Shown here: piece by piece, positions 42,546 through 53,500 of the stretch
Position numbering within the stretch: the first letter of the stretch is position 1
Layout of the letters: every line of letters begins with the position of its first letter
Assembly: GCA_963773585.1 (NCBI GenBank)
Contig: CAVZBR010000004.1
Location: 930,001 to 994,000, forward strand
Length of the DNA: 64,000 nucleotides
Direction of reading: 5' to 3'
DNA from: CAVXJN01 sp963773585
GTDB taxonomy: Bacteria > Pseudomonadota > Gammaproteobacteria > JASBUN01
The notes under the pieces: model-generated
Seen by the model: only the letters and a program-made list of their open reading frames with translations
Told to the model about the DNA's origin: nothing
The model's database searches: none
Position numbers and translations under genes: made by a program

Positions 42546-45005
42546 CTAAAACGCGTAGCGTGCCGTGAGCGCAAAGGTCTGATTGATGAACTGCTCTCGG
42601 AACTCGGCATCGTAGTGCGCGAACAGTTCCACGCCGCTTGTGGTTCTGTGCGATGCACCGAACCCGACTCGGCCGATCCAGGGGCTCGAGTGGGCGCCAC
42701 GGGTGGTGAATCGGACTCCGGGGGCTCCGGCATAGGCTGCGTTGACGGTGGTGCGTTCATTGATTGCATCGTAGCCGATTCCAACGTCGCCACTGATCGC
42801 ACTGCGGCGGTCGAAGCGGTAGCGCCCCTGTGCCTCCAGGCTCAACAGCAACTCTTCGGTTTTCGCGCTGTCGACGTCTAGATTGATTGGGCCGGCGCCT
42901 GCTTCTGAATAGGCGTCATTCTTGATGCGGGTGTAGTCGATGCGCAGCGACGGGCGCACTTGCGCCTGCTGGTTCAAGTCATAGCGGCGCCCGATTCCAG
43001 CGCCGGCGTGGGCCGTGTGGCTGTCATACTCGGAGCTGGCGATGCTCGAGGCAAAGCTGACTTGACGGTGAGCTTCGGTAGTGTACTTACCGACGTCCGC
43101 CTGGAAGTCGACACTGGTGTACTCATCCAGGCTCATGCGTCCATAGCCGATCAGCTGGTAGAAGTCGAGCGTGGCGTCTTGCGGCGCAACCGCCGACTTG
43201 CTTTCGAGCTCTGTCTTTGCATATGCCCCCGCGACACCCAGGCGCACCGAATCCGAAGCCGCTGTATCGGCGCCCAGCGCGGCACCGTAGGTGCGGGCGT
43301 CAAAGCCGGGTACCCCGCCGAGGGAGTCTTGATCTGCCCACGATCCAAACGGCTTGATCCAGACCCGCTTGTCCGCGTTCTTCTTTTCGGTGCTCGACAG
43401 TCCAACCACATCGTCCAATCTGGATCGGATGCTTCGGTTGACGCTGCGCATGGCGCTTCGACTCGCAACGGCGATCCCACGCGCCATTGCCGGCAGGCTT
43501 TGGCTGACCGCGTCGGAGACCTGCTGCGAGCTGGTGAGTGCCAGAAACTGGCGGGACAGTTCGCTGCTCGGTGAACTAGAAATCACGGTGTCGAGCGCGG
43601 CAGCCGCACCTGTTGCCATCGTGTTGCCGGTGGCCATGACGGCGTCTGTGACCCCGGTGTACCCGGCGGCGCTGAGTGTCAGGTCCACGGAGTCGCCATC
43701 CTTGACGGCATTGAAATTGAACAGGGTGGAGTTGTCGGTGACCGCGAACGTTCCGTCCGATGCCAACGTGCCGGCCACGATGATGTCTTGGAGCCGTGTC
43801 GCGCTGAAGATATAGCCCGGATCAGCGACATTCACGTCGATCCTTGCATTACTTGGCAGGGTCGCCGTGCCGGTAACGACCAGTTGCGAGTAATTGGAAC
43901 CGTCCGCGACGTTGGTTCGTAGGACCCCGTTCACGGACTGCACGTAGTTCCCGCTGATAGTGCTCGAAGTCCCCGACCCCGCGAGTGTCGTAACGCCCGG
44001 GCTCGGCACGGAAAGTGTTCCGCCGTTGGTAAAGGTAGTAGCGGTGACGGTATGGGCCATCGACAGCAAGCCGCCGGACGCGATGTTGAAAGTATCTACG
44101 CTGACTGTGCCCTCGGTGGTGAACGTCCCGTTTACATTGACCGCGGAGCCGGTAGATCCGCTCACGGGTCCGGTGATGCGACCCGACGTACCGTTGAGAT
44201 TCAACGTGGCAGTGTTGAGTGACACCGCGCCGTCAATAAGTCCGGTATTGGTGATACCGTTGGTAACCGTTGCGTTGGGGTTGACCGAAATGGCCGCGCC
44301 CGCGCCGGTGTTGCGTATGATGCCGTTGTTCGTGAAGCTGGAAAGTACATCGGCATCGGCGCCATCGCCGATCTGGACTGCTTCTATCCCCGATGCGCCA
44401 TTGGTCACGATGGTGCCATCGTTCACGAAGTCTCCGCCGGAAGCGACGTTGAGATATCCGATGACTACGCCGTGTCCTGTGTTGGACTTGATCAACCCGG
44501 TGTTGCGCACGCTGGTCGCATTGTTATAGATCACCGCGGACGAGCTTCCGGTGTGCTCAATCGTGCCGGAGTTCAAAAAAGTGCCGACGGTTCCGTACGA
44601 AAGGAATGAGGCAATCCCATTCGTGTTGCTCTGAATCAATCCGCTGTTGCTGAAGCTGGTGATCGTGCTTGAGGTTGTGACGTAAATTGGATTTCCGGTG
44701 TCGCCGATGATGGTCCCGAAGTTCGTCAGATCGCCAAGGGTTGCGCCTCCGTATATGTAGATCGTACGGAAGTCGTTATCCATTATGGTGTCGCCGGCCT
44801 GGATTGTCAGACTCGTGGCTCCGCCATTGGTGGCATCGATATTGAGCAGGTTCGAAGCGTTGGTGCCGGTGAGATCGCCGCTGGTGGAGTAGCTGGTGCC
44901 GACATCGGCGCCGTTCAGATACACATCTGCGCTTGCGACAGGAGTCAGGATCCCGAGCGATACAGGTAATAGCCACTGCAGTTTTCTGATATTGAGTTTT
45001 GTCAT
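42546..45005 (-). CDS. Classical autotransporter with beta-barrel
   Basis: 819 residues. The signal peptide (KLQWLLPVSLGILTPVASA) is cleaved near residue 26. The passenger (27 to about 520) has many short SFxNxGxI-type repeats (NFGTIIGDTGN, SFSNSGLIQSNT, FLNSGTIEHTG, FTNNGIIRNTG), which fold as a right-handed beta-helix. A linker near 520-545 leads to the 12-strand beta-barrel (VWIKPFGSWADQDSLGG; GLELFAHYDAEFR), ending in FALTARYAF with the terminal Phe needed for Bam insertion. Likely a surface adhesin; no protease or enzymatic domain is seen. Transcribed alone; the promoter should lie in 45006-45200. Confidence 0.9.
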   Translation of the reverse strand: MTKLNIRKLQWLLPVSLGILTPVASADVYLNGADVGTSYSTSGDLTGTNASNLLNIDATNGGATSLTIQAGDTIMDNDFRTIYIYGGATLGDLTNFGTIIGDTGNPIYVTTSSTITSFSNSGLIQSNTNGIASFLSYGTVGTFLNSGTIEHTGSSSAVIYNNATSVRNTGLIKSNTGHGVVIGYLNVASGGDFVNDGTIVTNGASGIEAVQIGDGADADVLSSFTNNGIIRNTGAGAAISVNPNATVTNGITNTGLIDGAVSLNTATLNLNGTSGRITGPVSGSTGSAVNVNGTFTTEGTVSVDTFNIASGGLLSMAHTVTATTFTNGGTLSVPSPGVTTLAGSGTSSTISGNYVQSVNGVLRTNVADGSNYSQLVVTGTATLPSNARIDVNVADPGYIFSATRLQDIIVAGTLASDGTFAVTDNSTLFNFNAVKDGDSVDLTLSAAGYTGVTDAVMATGNTMATGAAAALDTVISSSPSSELSRQFLALTSSQQVSDAVSQSLPAMARGIAVASRSAMRSVNRSIRSRLDDVVGLSSTEKKNADKRVWIKPFGSWADQDSLGGVPGFDARTYGAALGADTAASDSVRLGVAGAYAKTELESKSAVAPQDATLDFYQLIGYGRMSLDEYTSVDFQADVGKYTTEAHRQVSFASSIASSEYDSHTAHAGAGIGRRYDLNQQAQVRPSLRIDYTRIKNDAYSEAGAGPINLDVDSAKTEELLLSLEAQGRYRFDRRSAISGDVGIGYDAINERTTVNAAYAGAPGVRFTTRGAHSSPWIGRVGFGASHRTTSGVELFAHYDAEFREQFINQTFALTARYAF

Positions 45006-45487
45006 TTCTCACGCTCGGTGATGGTCGGTATCAGAACGGTGTTGTGAAGCCCGTTCCTGAATGAAAATACCTGGTGGTGCTCTTCATTAAGAGAGGAAAT
45101 TACGGGGAACTACATAGCCAGTGCAGTGGTTGTAACGACCAAGGCGCCGAAATGTTGAACGAAGTTTGTGGCCGGTTTAAAACGTGGTGAGCGTCATGCT
45201 TGAGCGCGATTAACCCTTAAATATAAGAGCGAATATAATGTGGAAAGAAAGAACGTAATCGGAACGTGATTGACGCAACGTAAAACCGGGGACGCCCGTC
45301 GGCGGACTCCGGCCAAGTTGCACGAATATTCGCCTGACGTCGTAAAGGGAAGCGCAGGGAACGGGATATCGATTTTTTCCGTAGAGTAAGGGTGCCGGAG
45401 AGAAAAAGGGCAGATCGATTTTTGGAAGCTCGATCTGCTGGAAAATTAACCCGTTACTTTTTTCCTTTTCCGAATGCTTGCATACCC
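45006..45487. other. Intergenic stretch upstream of the autotransporter
   Basis: AT-richer sequence (45180-45260) that probably carries the minus-strand promoter. AAAAAGGGCAGATCGATTTTT with an inverted-like GCTCGATCTGCTGGAAAATTA (about 45404-45450) resembles a decayed REPIN. No gene is recognised. Confidence 0.5.
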
Positions 45488-46789
45488 TTATTTCCCCGCA
45501 ACCCGGTCGCGCCCCTCGGCCTTGGCCTCATACAGTGCACGGTCTACGCGGTTCAATATACTTTCGCCGCCTGCATCGTGGGCGTGCATTTCGGCGACAC
45601 CGATACTAACGGTGATGCTGAACGTTCGTTGTGAACTGGGCACGCGGGCACCGGCCACTGCCCGGCGAAGGCGTTCGGCGATCTGGCTGCCTTCTGCAAG
45701 GTCGGTTTCGGGTAGCAAAATGGCAAATTTTTCGCCACCCATGCGAGCGAAATGGTCTGTATCGCGTAACAGCGGGCGAATCGCATCCGCGGACGACCGC
45801 AGAGCCGAGTCACCAGCCTCATGTCCGTAGCGGTCATTCACCGCTTTGAAATGATCCAGGTCCATCATCAATATCGTGAGCGGGTGTTCATATCGGCGAG
45901 CGCCTCGATATTCCTCCGCCAGTGCGTCCATGAGCGCGCGCCGGTTCGAAGTGAGGGTGAGCGTGTCGGTCCACGCAAGCCGCTGCAACTCTTCGGTCAT
46001 TCGTTCGCGTGCGGTAACATCCCGGTAGAACCAGATTCGGCCCCATTAGGTGCCATGGGAATTCCGCAGTCCACGGGAATAGCGTTCGAAAACGCGACCG
46101 TCCCGCATCTCGAAGCGATAACTGGGCTCGTCCCGATCCAGGTGCTCGTAGAGTTCCAGGACTCGGGCGATAAACCCTTCCGCATTCTGCAGCTGGTTTC
46201 GCACCGCGGCAAGTGCACCCACCCCGTCACCGGCCTCCAGCACCGACTCGGGTATGTCCCAGATCTCCAGGAAGCGACGATTCCACGTCTTCATATGATT
46301 GTCGGCGTCGACCACCAGAATTCCGTCCGGCGATTCGTCCAGGTAGGCGCTAAGCACGGTCGACTGATATCGAGTCTCGAGTTCCAAATGAACCGTGCGG
46401 CTGATCTCGAATGAAATTCCGAGCAGGCGGAACACTCGGCCTGTGGAGTCCATGTAAGGCACCAGAGTGGTGCGCCAATAGGTGGTGGTGCCGATGGGAA
46501 GATTCAGCGCCTCCTGGTAGTCGATCGCCGTGCGCTCGCGGACACAACGGCGGTAGTTGGCTTGGACGCCTTGGGCCGTTTCCGGTGGAAGAATCTCGTC
46601 GACCCGGCGACCGCCGACTTCAGCGTGGCGCAGGCCCGCCATTTGCTCGTGGCGTTCATTGATTGCAGCCCACCGGAACTCGCCGTCAGTGTCTACGTCG
46701 ATGATGAACGCGACAACGCCCAAGTGATCGATGCTGCGTCGCAGCTCGTCTGCGTTTCGGCTTTCGAAGGGTCCTCTCACATCCACCAC
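45488..46789 (-). pseudogene. PAS-PAS-GGDEF diguanylate cyclase with in-frame stop
   Basis: One 434-codon frame from GTG 46789, interrupted by TAA at 46046-46048 (NSHGT-stop-WGRIWFYRDVTARERM). Residues about 20-125 and 140-255 are PAS domains (GRVFRLLGISFEIS; SPDGILVVDADNHMKTWNRRF). The last about 160 residues are a GGDEF domain (MDLDHFKAVNDRYGHEAGD, SIGVAEM). The active-site motif reads GGEKF instead of GG(D/E)EF, so c-di-GMP synthesis is doubtful even if read through. The split could be a true nonsense change (Tyr to stop) or an error. The two halves also remain readable as separate frames. Confidence 0.82.
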
Positions 46790-47504
46790 GGCCAGTGTTG
46801 ATGCCTCGTCTTTATAATTCCTATCATTGGTGTAGGGCTGTGTTGATATGGATCCATTGCAGCCGAAAAGTTGGTGCTATCCGACTAGTTCCGATAGGGG
46901 GAGGCGAGAACCGTTTACGAGGGGCCTGGTGATCACGGGTAAGGAAAGGCAGGTTGTAAGCCTTCAGTCGCGAAGAACTGCCATGCCAAGAAAATCAAGC
47001 GTGTACTAGCACATAGGCTTCGATCAGGTGTGCGCGACCCGGTCGCATGCGCTACGTCGACGAGATCGCGTTCATTCTCGGGCGGCGTGTCGAGGACCAG
47101 GGGCCCCCAAGCCCAAACGGATAGGGTTCGAGCTGGAGAAATAAATCTGATATAGCCTTGGGATCTGAACAAACACGTGGCCGCGCGGGGGAACTGAGCT
47201 TTTTCTGGGACGGCTTGCCGTCAGGGGCGATGCAACACCATGAGCATACCGCGATCGCCTTGATCCCGATGGGTGTCTGTTACGTTTCGGAGACGAAACA
47301 GGCGATTGAATGATAATTCAGGTGCACACTTGGCAACCGGCAGATTCAATTAGACGGCGGCAACGTCAGGCAAATACCCGTGCCACTTGACCGGGGTCGG
47401 TTAATGCGCGGTCCGTTCTCTCATTTCTCGTTTCTCCTGGCGCACCTTTTTCGCGCTTGGGCGTGCCACCCAGCAGACCCCTGATCCGCGGCCTTTTCGC
47501 CGAG
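46790..47504. other. Intergenic stretch, 715 bases
   Basis: TTATAATTCC near 46813 may be part of the minus-strand promoter region for the PAS-GGDEF gene. The rest has no convincing gene on either strand and no REP element that I can recognise. Confidence 0.5.
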
Positions 47505-47954
47505 TCATTCGCCGATTCGGATTGCCAGAACGTCGCAACCGGCATGATGCAGCACATTCGTGCTGGCGGAATTCAGCCAAGTGGCCAGCCCGTGCCGGCC
47601 ATGGGCGCCGATCACGAGGAGATCTACCGCGTGATCCTGTGAATACCGCAGGATTTCCCGTACGGGCGACTTGACGTCCATGACCACTGCAGTCTGCGCG
47701 TGCTCCCGGCCGAGCGCGCGCGCAAGTTCAAGAAGCGCCTGGTGCGCGCGCGTGCGCAAGAACTCGGCAGCAGGAATGTCTGGAGGCTCGAGCCATTCGA
47801 CAGCCAGATCGTCGATGGAATAGTCCACGACGTGGAGCAGGGTGAGGTTCGCGTCGTAACGTTGGGCGATATCGACCGCTCGCACCGAAGCTGCGTCGGC
47901 ATCGTCCGAAAGATCGGTGGCCAGCAGGATGTGTCGGTATGGCTCCATGTCCAA
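47505..47954 (-). CDS. Universal stress protein (UspA family)
   Basis: 149 residues (MDMEPYRHILLATDLS; the second Met, 47948, is an equally good start). LLVIGAHGRHGLATWLNSASTNVLHHAGCDVLAIR shows the family end with G-x2-G-x8 and S-(S/T)N elements, close to the E. coli UspA type without a full ATP-loop G-S. Cytoplasmic, presumably induced on growth arrest. It is divergent from the CLC gene. Second Usp of the window; not closely similar to the one at 38127. Confidence 0.9.
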   Translation of the reverse strand: MDMEPYRHILLATDLSDDADAASVRAVDIAQRYDANLTLLHVVDYSIDDLAVEWLEPPDIPAAEFLRTRAHQALLELARALGREHAQTAVVMDVKSPVREILRYSQDHAVDLLVIGAHGRHGLATWLNSASTNVLHHAGCDVLAIRIGE

Positions 47955-48278
47955 AAGCCTGAGATATCCCTGACTGTGAAAGGGACGCGACTGATGCCGA
48001 TGCCGAACCGCGTTCAGCGTCTTTAAGCATAGTCCGTCGTCGCGTGGCCCGCGTCTTCTGCCTCAAGGCGCCATTGAAATCCAGTGAAATCCAATCAGTT
48101 CTCCGCGACGCCGGCCGGTCATGCGGGCGGGTCAGGACGCCAGACTGCAGTCCAGACGGTCCAGCGCGTGATTTGCGCACTTGCGGGCCTATTGGACCGT
48201 CAGTTTCCACACTGGCTGTACCACCTGTCCCGTGCCATGCTCTGATCACGAACTGTACATTCCTAAAGGGCGGAGAGA
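47955..48278. other. Divergent intergenic region between usp and clc
   Basis: 324 bases. GGGCGGAGAGA directly before 48279 supplies the ribosome site for clc. A short direct repeat GAAATCCAGTGAAATCCAAT lies near 48073. No gene and no element recognised. Confidence 0.5.
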
Positions 48279-50075
48279 ATGCGCAACGCCCAACAAGACT
48301 TACGCGTGTTCGCGGACGAATCCCTTTTGCGGCAGGCGCTGCTCGCCGTGGTCGTAGGGCTGGTCGCTGGCCTGGGGGCGGTGGTCTTTCGGGCGCTGAT
48401 CGCGGTTTTTCATAACCTTTTCTTCTTTGGCAGGTTTTCCTTTTCTTACGACACCAGCTTGCACACCCCCCCGAGCGCATGGGGTGCGGGGGTGATACTG
48501 GTACCCGTCGCCGGTGCGGCATTCGTCGCCTTTCTGGTGAAGACGTTCGCGCCGGAAGCCAAAGGGCATGGCATGCCAGAAGTTGTGGAGGCTGTGTACT
48601 ATCGAAAAGGCGTGATCCGTCCCGTGGTCGTGGCCGTGAAATCGCTGGCGTCATCCATATCCATCGGTTCCGGCGCTGCAGTAGGCCGTGAAGGACCGAT
48701 TATCCAGATCGGGTCAGCGTTTGGCTCCATACTCGGACAGCTCTTGCGGCTTTCCGAGTGGCAGCGCATCACGCTCATTGCCGGCGGTGCAGGCGGTGGC
48801 ATCGCCGCAACCTTCAATACGCCCATCGGCGGATTGTTGTTCGCTGCCGAACTGATACTCCCAGAAATCAGCGCGCGCACCATGATACCGGTGGCGATCT
48901 CCACCGTCTCGGGCGCATTCATCGGGCAAGCCTTTTTCGGTGTGCATCCGTCGTTCACTATCCCTGCGCTGACTTTGATGCCCGCACACCTGACTGCGTT
49001 GAACGTGTTGGGAGCCTATCTTGTCCTCGGTGCGATTCTGGGTCTGGTGAGCGTGGTGTACATTCGTGCTATTTATTGGTTCGAAGACGTCTTCAACGGG
49101 ATCCCGGGAGGCTATTACGTGCGCCACATGTCGGGGATGGCGCTGGTCGGAGTCATGATGTACTTGTTCATGCATTATGCCGGGCATTACTACGTGCAAG
49201 GCGTCGGCTACGCGACAATACAGGACGTGCTGAATCAGACCTCGATCAGCCCCATCCTGCTCCTGTTACTGTTCGGTGCAAAATTACTAGCCACGTCTTT
49301 GTCGTTGGGGTCCGGGGCATCAGGAGGCATATTTTCGCCTTCGCTATTCATGGGCGCCGTGCTGGGTGGCGCGTACGCTTTGCTGATATCGCAGGTCGTA
49401 CCTGGATTGAGCCTCGACCCGACCAATACTGCGATCATCGGCATGGCGGCGCTGGTGGCCGGGGCGACGGGCGCTGTCATCACATCGATCGTCATGATTT
49501 TCGAAATGACGCGCGACTACTATGTGATCGTACCGCTTATGGCCGCCGTATCGGTTGCCTACGGCATCCGACGCGTATTTATGATGGACAGCATCTACAC
49601 ACTGAAGCTGAGGCGGCGGGGGCACTTTTTGCCGGACTCTTTGCATACGCCAGTCTACATGTTGCGCACGGCAGAGGACGTGTTAAGCGTGCCCACGCTT
49701 CGAGTCAACCACGGCGACGAGGGCCGATCGCTGCAGCGGCAAATGCGCAAGGCCACAAGGCGGCCGCATCTGCTCGTGTTGAATGCCGGCCAGATCATGG
49801 GCATCGTTTCGTCCGAAGACATTCCACGCGACGTGTTTCTCGGGCGTGCGGCTATAAACTGGAGTGGCCTCGTGCGGTCGAACTTTGTAATCGCGGCAAA
49901 AGATGAAATGATGTTCGACGTCGTCGGCAAAATGCGCGCAGCCGAGTCCGATCTCGTGCTCGTCACCCGCGAGGGAACTCTGAACGAGGGCGACGATGTG
50001 ATCGGCGTCTTGACCTGGGGTGATATCGTGCGCCTAAGCAACCTCCCGGCTCACCTGGTAGCCCCACCGGCGTAG
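48279..50075 (+). CDS. CLC-family chloride channel/H+ antiporter with CBS domains
   Basis: 598 residues. About ten membrane helices; GSGAAVGREGP (residues 130-140) carries the gating Glu138, which in CLC exchangers couples chloride to protons. GHGMPEV and GSGASGGIFSPSLFMG are the other two chloride-pathway motifs. After about residue 440 come two CBS-like modules (VLSVPTLRVNHGD...LNAGQIMGIVSSEDI; NFVIAAKDEMMFDVVGKMR...VIGVLTWGDIVRL) that may bind adenine nucleotides. Inner membrane. Whether it is a channel or exchanger is not decidable; the gating Glu favours exchange. It stands alone. Confidence 0.92.
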   Translation: MRNAQQDLRVFADESLLRQALLAVVVGLVAGLGAVVFRALIAVFHNLFFFGRFSFSYDTSLHTPPSAWGAGVILVPVAGAAFVAFLVKTFAPEAKGHGMPEVVEAVYYRKGVIRPVVVAVKSLASSISIGSGAAVGREGPIIQIGSAFGSILGQLLRLSEWQRITLIAGGAGGGIAATFNTPIGGLLFAAELILPEISARTMIPVAISTVSGAFIGQAFFGVHPSFTIPALTLMPAHLTALNVLGAYLVLGAILGLVSVVYIRAIYWFEDVFNGIPGGYYVRHMSGMALVGVMMYLFMHYAGHYYVQGVGYATIQDVLNQTSISPILLLLLFGAKLLATSLSLGSGASGGIFSPSLFMGAVLGGAYALLISQVVPGLSLDPTNTAIIGMAALVAGATGAVITSIVMIFEMTRDYYVIVPLMAAVSVAYGIRRVFMMDSIYTLKLRRRGHFLPDSLHTPVYMLRTAEDVLSVPTLRVNHGDEGRSLQRQMRKATRRPHLLVLNAGQIMGIVSSEDIPRDVFLGRAAINWSGLVRSNFVIAAKDEMMFDVVGKMRAAESDLVLVTREGTLNEGDDVIGVLTWGDIVRLSNLPAHLVAPPA

Positions 50076-50544
50076 GCGGCGACCCCGCGGAGTATGCGTA
50101 AAGAACACGGCTGGGGTGACCTCCGCTTTCGCCGTCTTCCACGCCTTCAGAAAATCGCGATTTCATCGGTGTCGTGCGGCGTCATCACCCACCATTCAAT
50201 TTTGCCAGATTCCGCGCCAGAACGGATCGGCAGTCAGATAATGGGAGAGTTGGGAGACCGCGAAGACGAGCTCGAAGCACGGCGCATACGGCCTTGCCAC
50301 GTATTCGTGTCGAATCGCGCGTCCATGAATCTCTCTGATGTACCGAGATCCCGCAGTCTAGCAGCCCGACCACACCGCCCGTTTCCGCGCGAGGCCGCGT
50401 CATCCTGACCGGCGCTGCGCCACTGAAGTTAGGCTCAAGTCAAGCGCAGTATCGCGCCGCGATGCGGTCATATTCCGCTAAAGCATTCGCGCTCCGGGTC
50501 GAAGAGATGTCCGGTCTCATGTACATTTCCCGGAAGACATCCGC
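50076..50544. other. Intergenic stretch before the giant adhesin
   Basis: 469 bases without a convincing gene. Small frames exist on both strands but have no recognisable product. The last 150 bases (TCAAGTCAAGCGCAGTATCG onward) probably contain the adhesin promoter; no clear box pair is evident. Confidence 0.5.
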
Positions 50545-53500
50545 GTGATCAATTCTAAATGCGCCTGGCCGGCGTTGAAACAAGCCGCGACCTGCAACCC
50601 GGTCATTCCGTTCCTGCTCGTATTCTTATTGGCAATAGCGATGGGGTTGTCAGCCTTCGATCACGCGGGCCAACCAACCCATAAGACCAGCCGCGCCCGG
50701 AGCGTGTTGTTCGTGGATGCTGCTGTCGAGGATTCGCAGCAGCTTGCGTCCGCTGTGAGCGCAGGGGTGGATGTGATCCGCTTGCGCGGCGATCGCGACG
50801 GTGTGCAGCAGATCGCCGCGGCGCTCGCCACCTATCGCGACCTCGATAGCGTGCAGATCGTTTCCCACGGTGCGCCAGGCGAAGTTGCCCTGGGTTCGAG
50901 CCGCTTGACCGGTGACAACGCCGAACGCTACCGCGCGGCGTTGCAGACCTGGGGCCGGGCACTAAATGACCGCGGTGGGCTCGCGTTGTACGGCTGTAAC
51001 GTCGCCAAAGACAGCGCCGGCGCGCGCTTCCTGGAGCAGCTGCATCGGTTAGCGGGTGTAGCAGTCGCCGCATCCACCGACGCCACCGGTTCCACCGCGA
51101 TGGGCGGCAACTGGACGCTGGAAACGCAGACCGGGCCGATGTTCGTAGCCGAAGCAATCAGCGACCAGGCGCAAGCGAGCTACAGCCATCTACTGGCGTT
51201 GCCAGCCAACGGTACGCAGGACATCGCCGATACGATGGCCAACGGGAGCCCGTCGCTGAACTATTTCGTATCCGGCTTTACGTTTACGAATAATTCCGGC
51301 TACAGCCTTTGGGGTGATAACTTCACCCCCGGCGCAAACGGATTCTATTTGACAGACTCCGCGACGGGAGGGACCGCAACCTTCACGGTTGCCGCGGACG
51401 GCACCAATCTCGGCAGCTTCGACCTGACGGGCCTGACGCTGGTCGACAATAGCGGCTCGATCAATATCGACTTCACGGTCACGGGATACAAGCGCGGCGG
51501 TGGCACGGTGGCGACCACCTTCACGGACTCGTACAGCGCGGGCGGCCCCATTTCGGGCGGAGATTACAGCGCATTCACCGATATCACCGGCTTTCAAGTC
51601 ACGTATACGGCCTCCTCCAGCGATTACGTGCGCCAAATCACCTTCGATAAATTCATCATCGCCAACGCCACCGCGCCTGCGCCCAGGGTGACCGATGCCA
51701 ACATCAGTATCAGCGGTGCCACCGGCACCGGCGGTGCGTACAAGATCGGTGATACCGTCACCGCCACCTGGAACAATACCGCGGGCGGTGACAACAACTC
51801 GGGTATCACCGGCGTCACAATGAATTTCAGCGCCTTCGGCGGCGGTTCGGCGGTCGCGGCCTCGAACAGTTCCGGCACCTGGATCGCGACCTATACCGTT
51901 GCCGCGGGCGCCATCGACGGCACCAACAAAAACGTCTCCGTAACGGCGACCAACAGCGCCGGCAGCACTACCACGACCGATACCACCAATGCGACGCTGG
52001 ATAACGCTGCGCCGACCGTGACCGACGGCAACGTCAGCATCTCCGGTGCCAGCGGCATCGGCGGCGCATTCAAAATCGGCGACACCGTCACCGCCACCTG
52101 GAACAACACTGCCGGCGGCGATAACAATTCCGACACCATCAGCAGTGTAACCGTGAATTTCTCCGCCTTCGGCGGTGGTTCGGCAGTTTTTGCGTCGAAC
52201 AGCGCGGGTACGTGGACGGCAACCTATACCATTACCGCGGGCGCCATCGACGGCACCAACAAGAACATCTCGGTCACGGCAACGGACAACGCCGGCAATA
52301 GCACCACCACTGCCGACAGCACCAACGCCGCGCTGGACAACGTCGCGCCGACCGTGACCGACGCCAACATCAGCATTTCCGGCGGCACCGGCACTGGCGG
52401 CGCCTATAAAATCGGCGATACCGTTACCGCGACCTGGAACAACACTGCCGGCGGCGACAACAACACAGACACCATCAGCGGTGTGACCGTGAACTTCTCC
52501 GCCTTCGGCGGCGGTTCGGCGATTTCCGCGTCGAACAGCGCCAGCACTTGGACCGCGACTTATACCATCACCGCAGGTGCCACCGCCGGCACGAACAGGA
52601 ACGTCAGCGTTACCGTCAGCGACAACGCGGGCAACAGCACCACCACCGCGGACACCAGCAACGCCACCATCGTGACCACCCCAACGGTTACCGGCATTTC
52701 GCCGTCGAGCGGCCCGACCACAGGCGGTACGTCGGTCATCATCACCGGTACCAACTTTAGCGGTGCGTCCTCGGTCACCATCGGCGGTAGCGCCGCCGGC
52801 GCCATGACGGTGTTGGACGCCAACACGATCTCCGCGACCACGCCGGCCGGCACCGCGGGCGCCCGGGACGTGTCCGTGACCACCACGGGTGGAACCGGTA
52901 CCGGTAGCGGCCTGTTCACTTATGCGAATGATCCGACGGTGACCAGCGTCAGCCCCAACATCGGCTCCGCCGGCGGCGGGACGGCGGTGACCATCAGCGG
53001 TACCGGATTCACGGCTGTATCTTCGCTCACCATGAATGGCACGGCCATGAGCGGGATGACCGTTGTGAACGACACCACGATCACCGCGACGACACCCAGC
53101 GGCACCGGCTCGGCGACGATCGACATCACGGCCGCCGGCGGCAGCGCCTCCGTGGCAGGCCTGTTTACCTATGCTACGGCCCCGGGCGCACCCACCGCTG
53201 TGACCGTGACCGCGGGCAACGCCCAAGCGATCGTGAGCTTTACCGCCCCGTCATCCAACGGCGGCAGCGCCGTCACTTCGTATACCGCGACCTCGAGTCC
53301 CGGCGGCCTCACCGGCAGCTGCGCCGGACCCGCGGCGTGCAACACCACGGTCAGCGGTCTGACCAACGGCGTTAGCTATACCTTCACCGTGACGGCGACC
53401 AATGCCATCGGCACGGGCTCCGCATCCACTGCGAGTGCGGCGGTGAAACCGGCGCCCATGCCCACCGTGACCACAATCAGCCCGAACTACGGCGCCACGG

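Noticed and set aside
46933..47172. 79-codon minus-strand frame in the intergenic stretch
   Set aside because: No recognisable motif or ribosome site; treated as chance.
51190..53226. 678-codon minus-strand frame opposite the adhesin
   Set aside because: It is low-complexity Gly/Arg/Val, mirrors the GC-rich repeats of the adhesin and has no start context or family.
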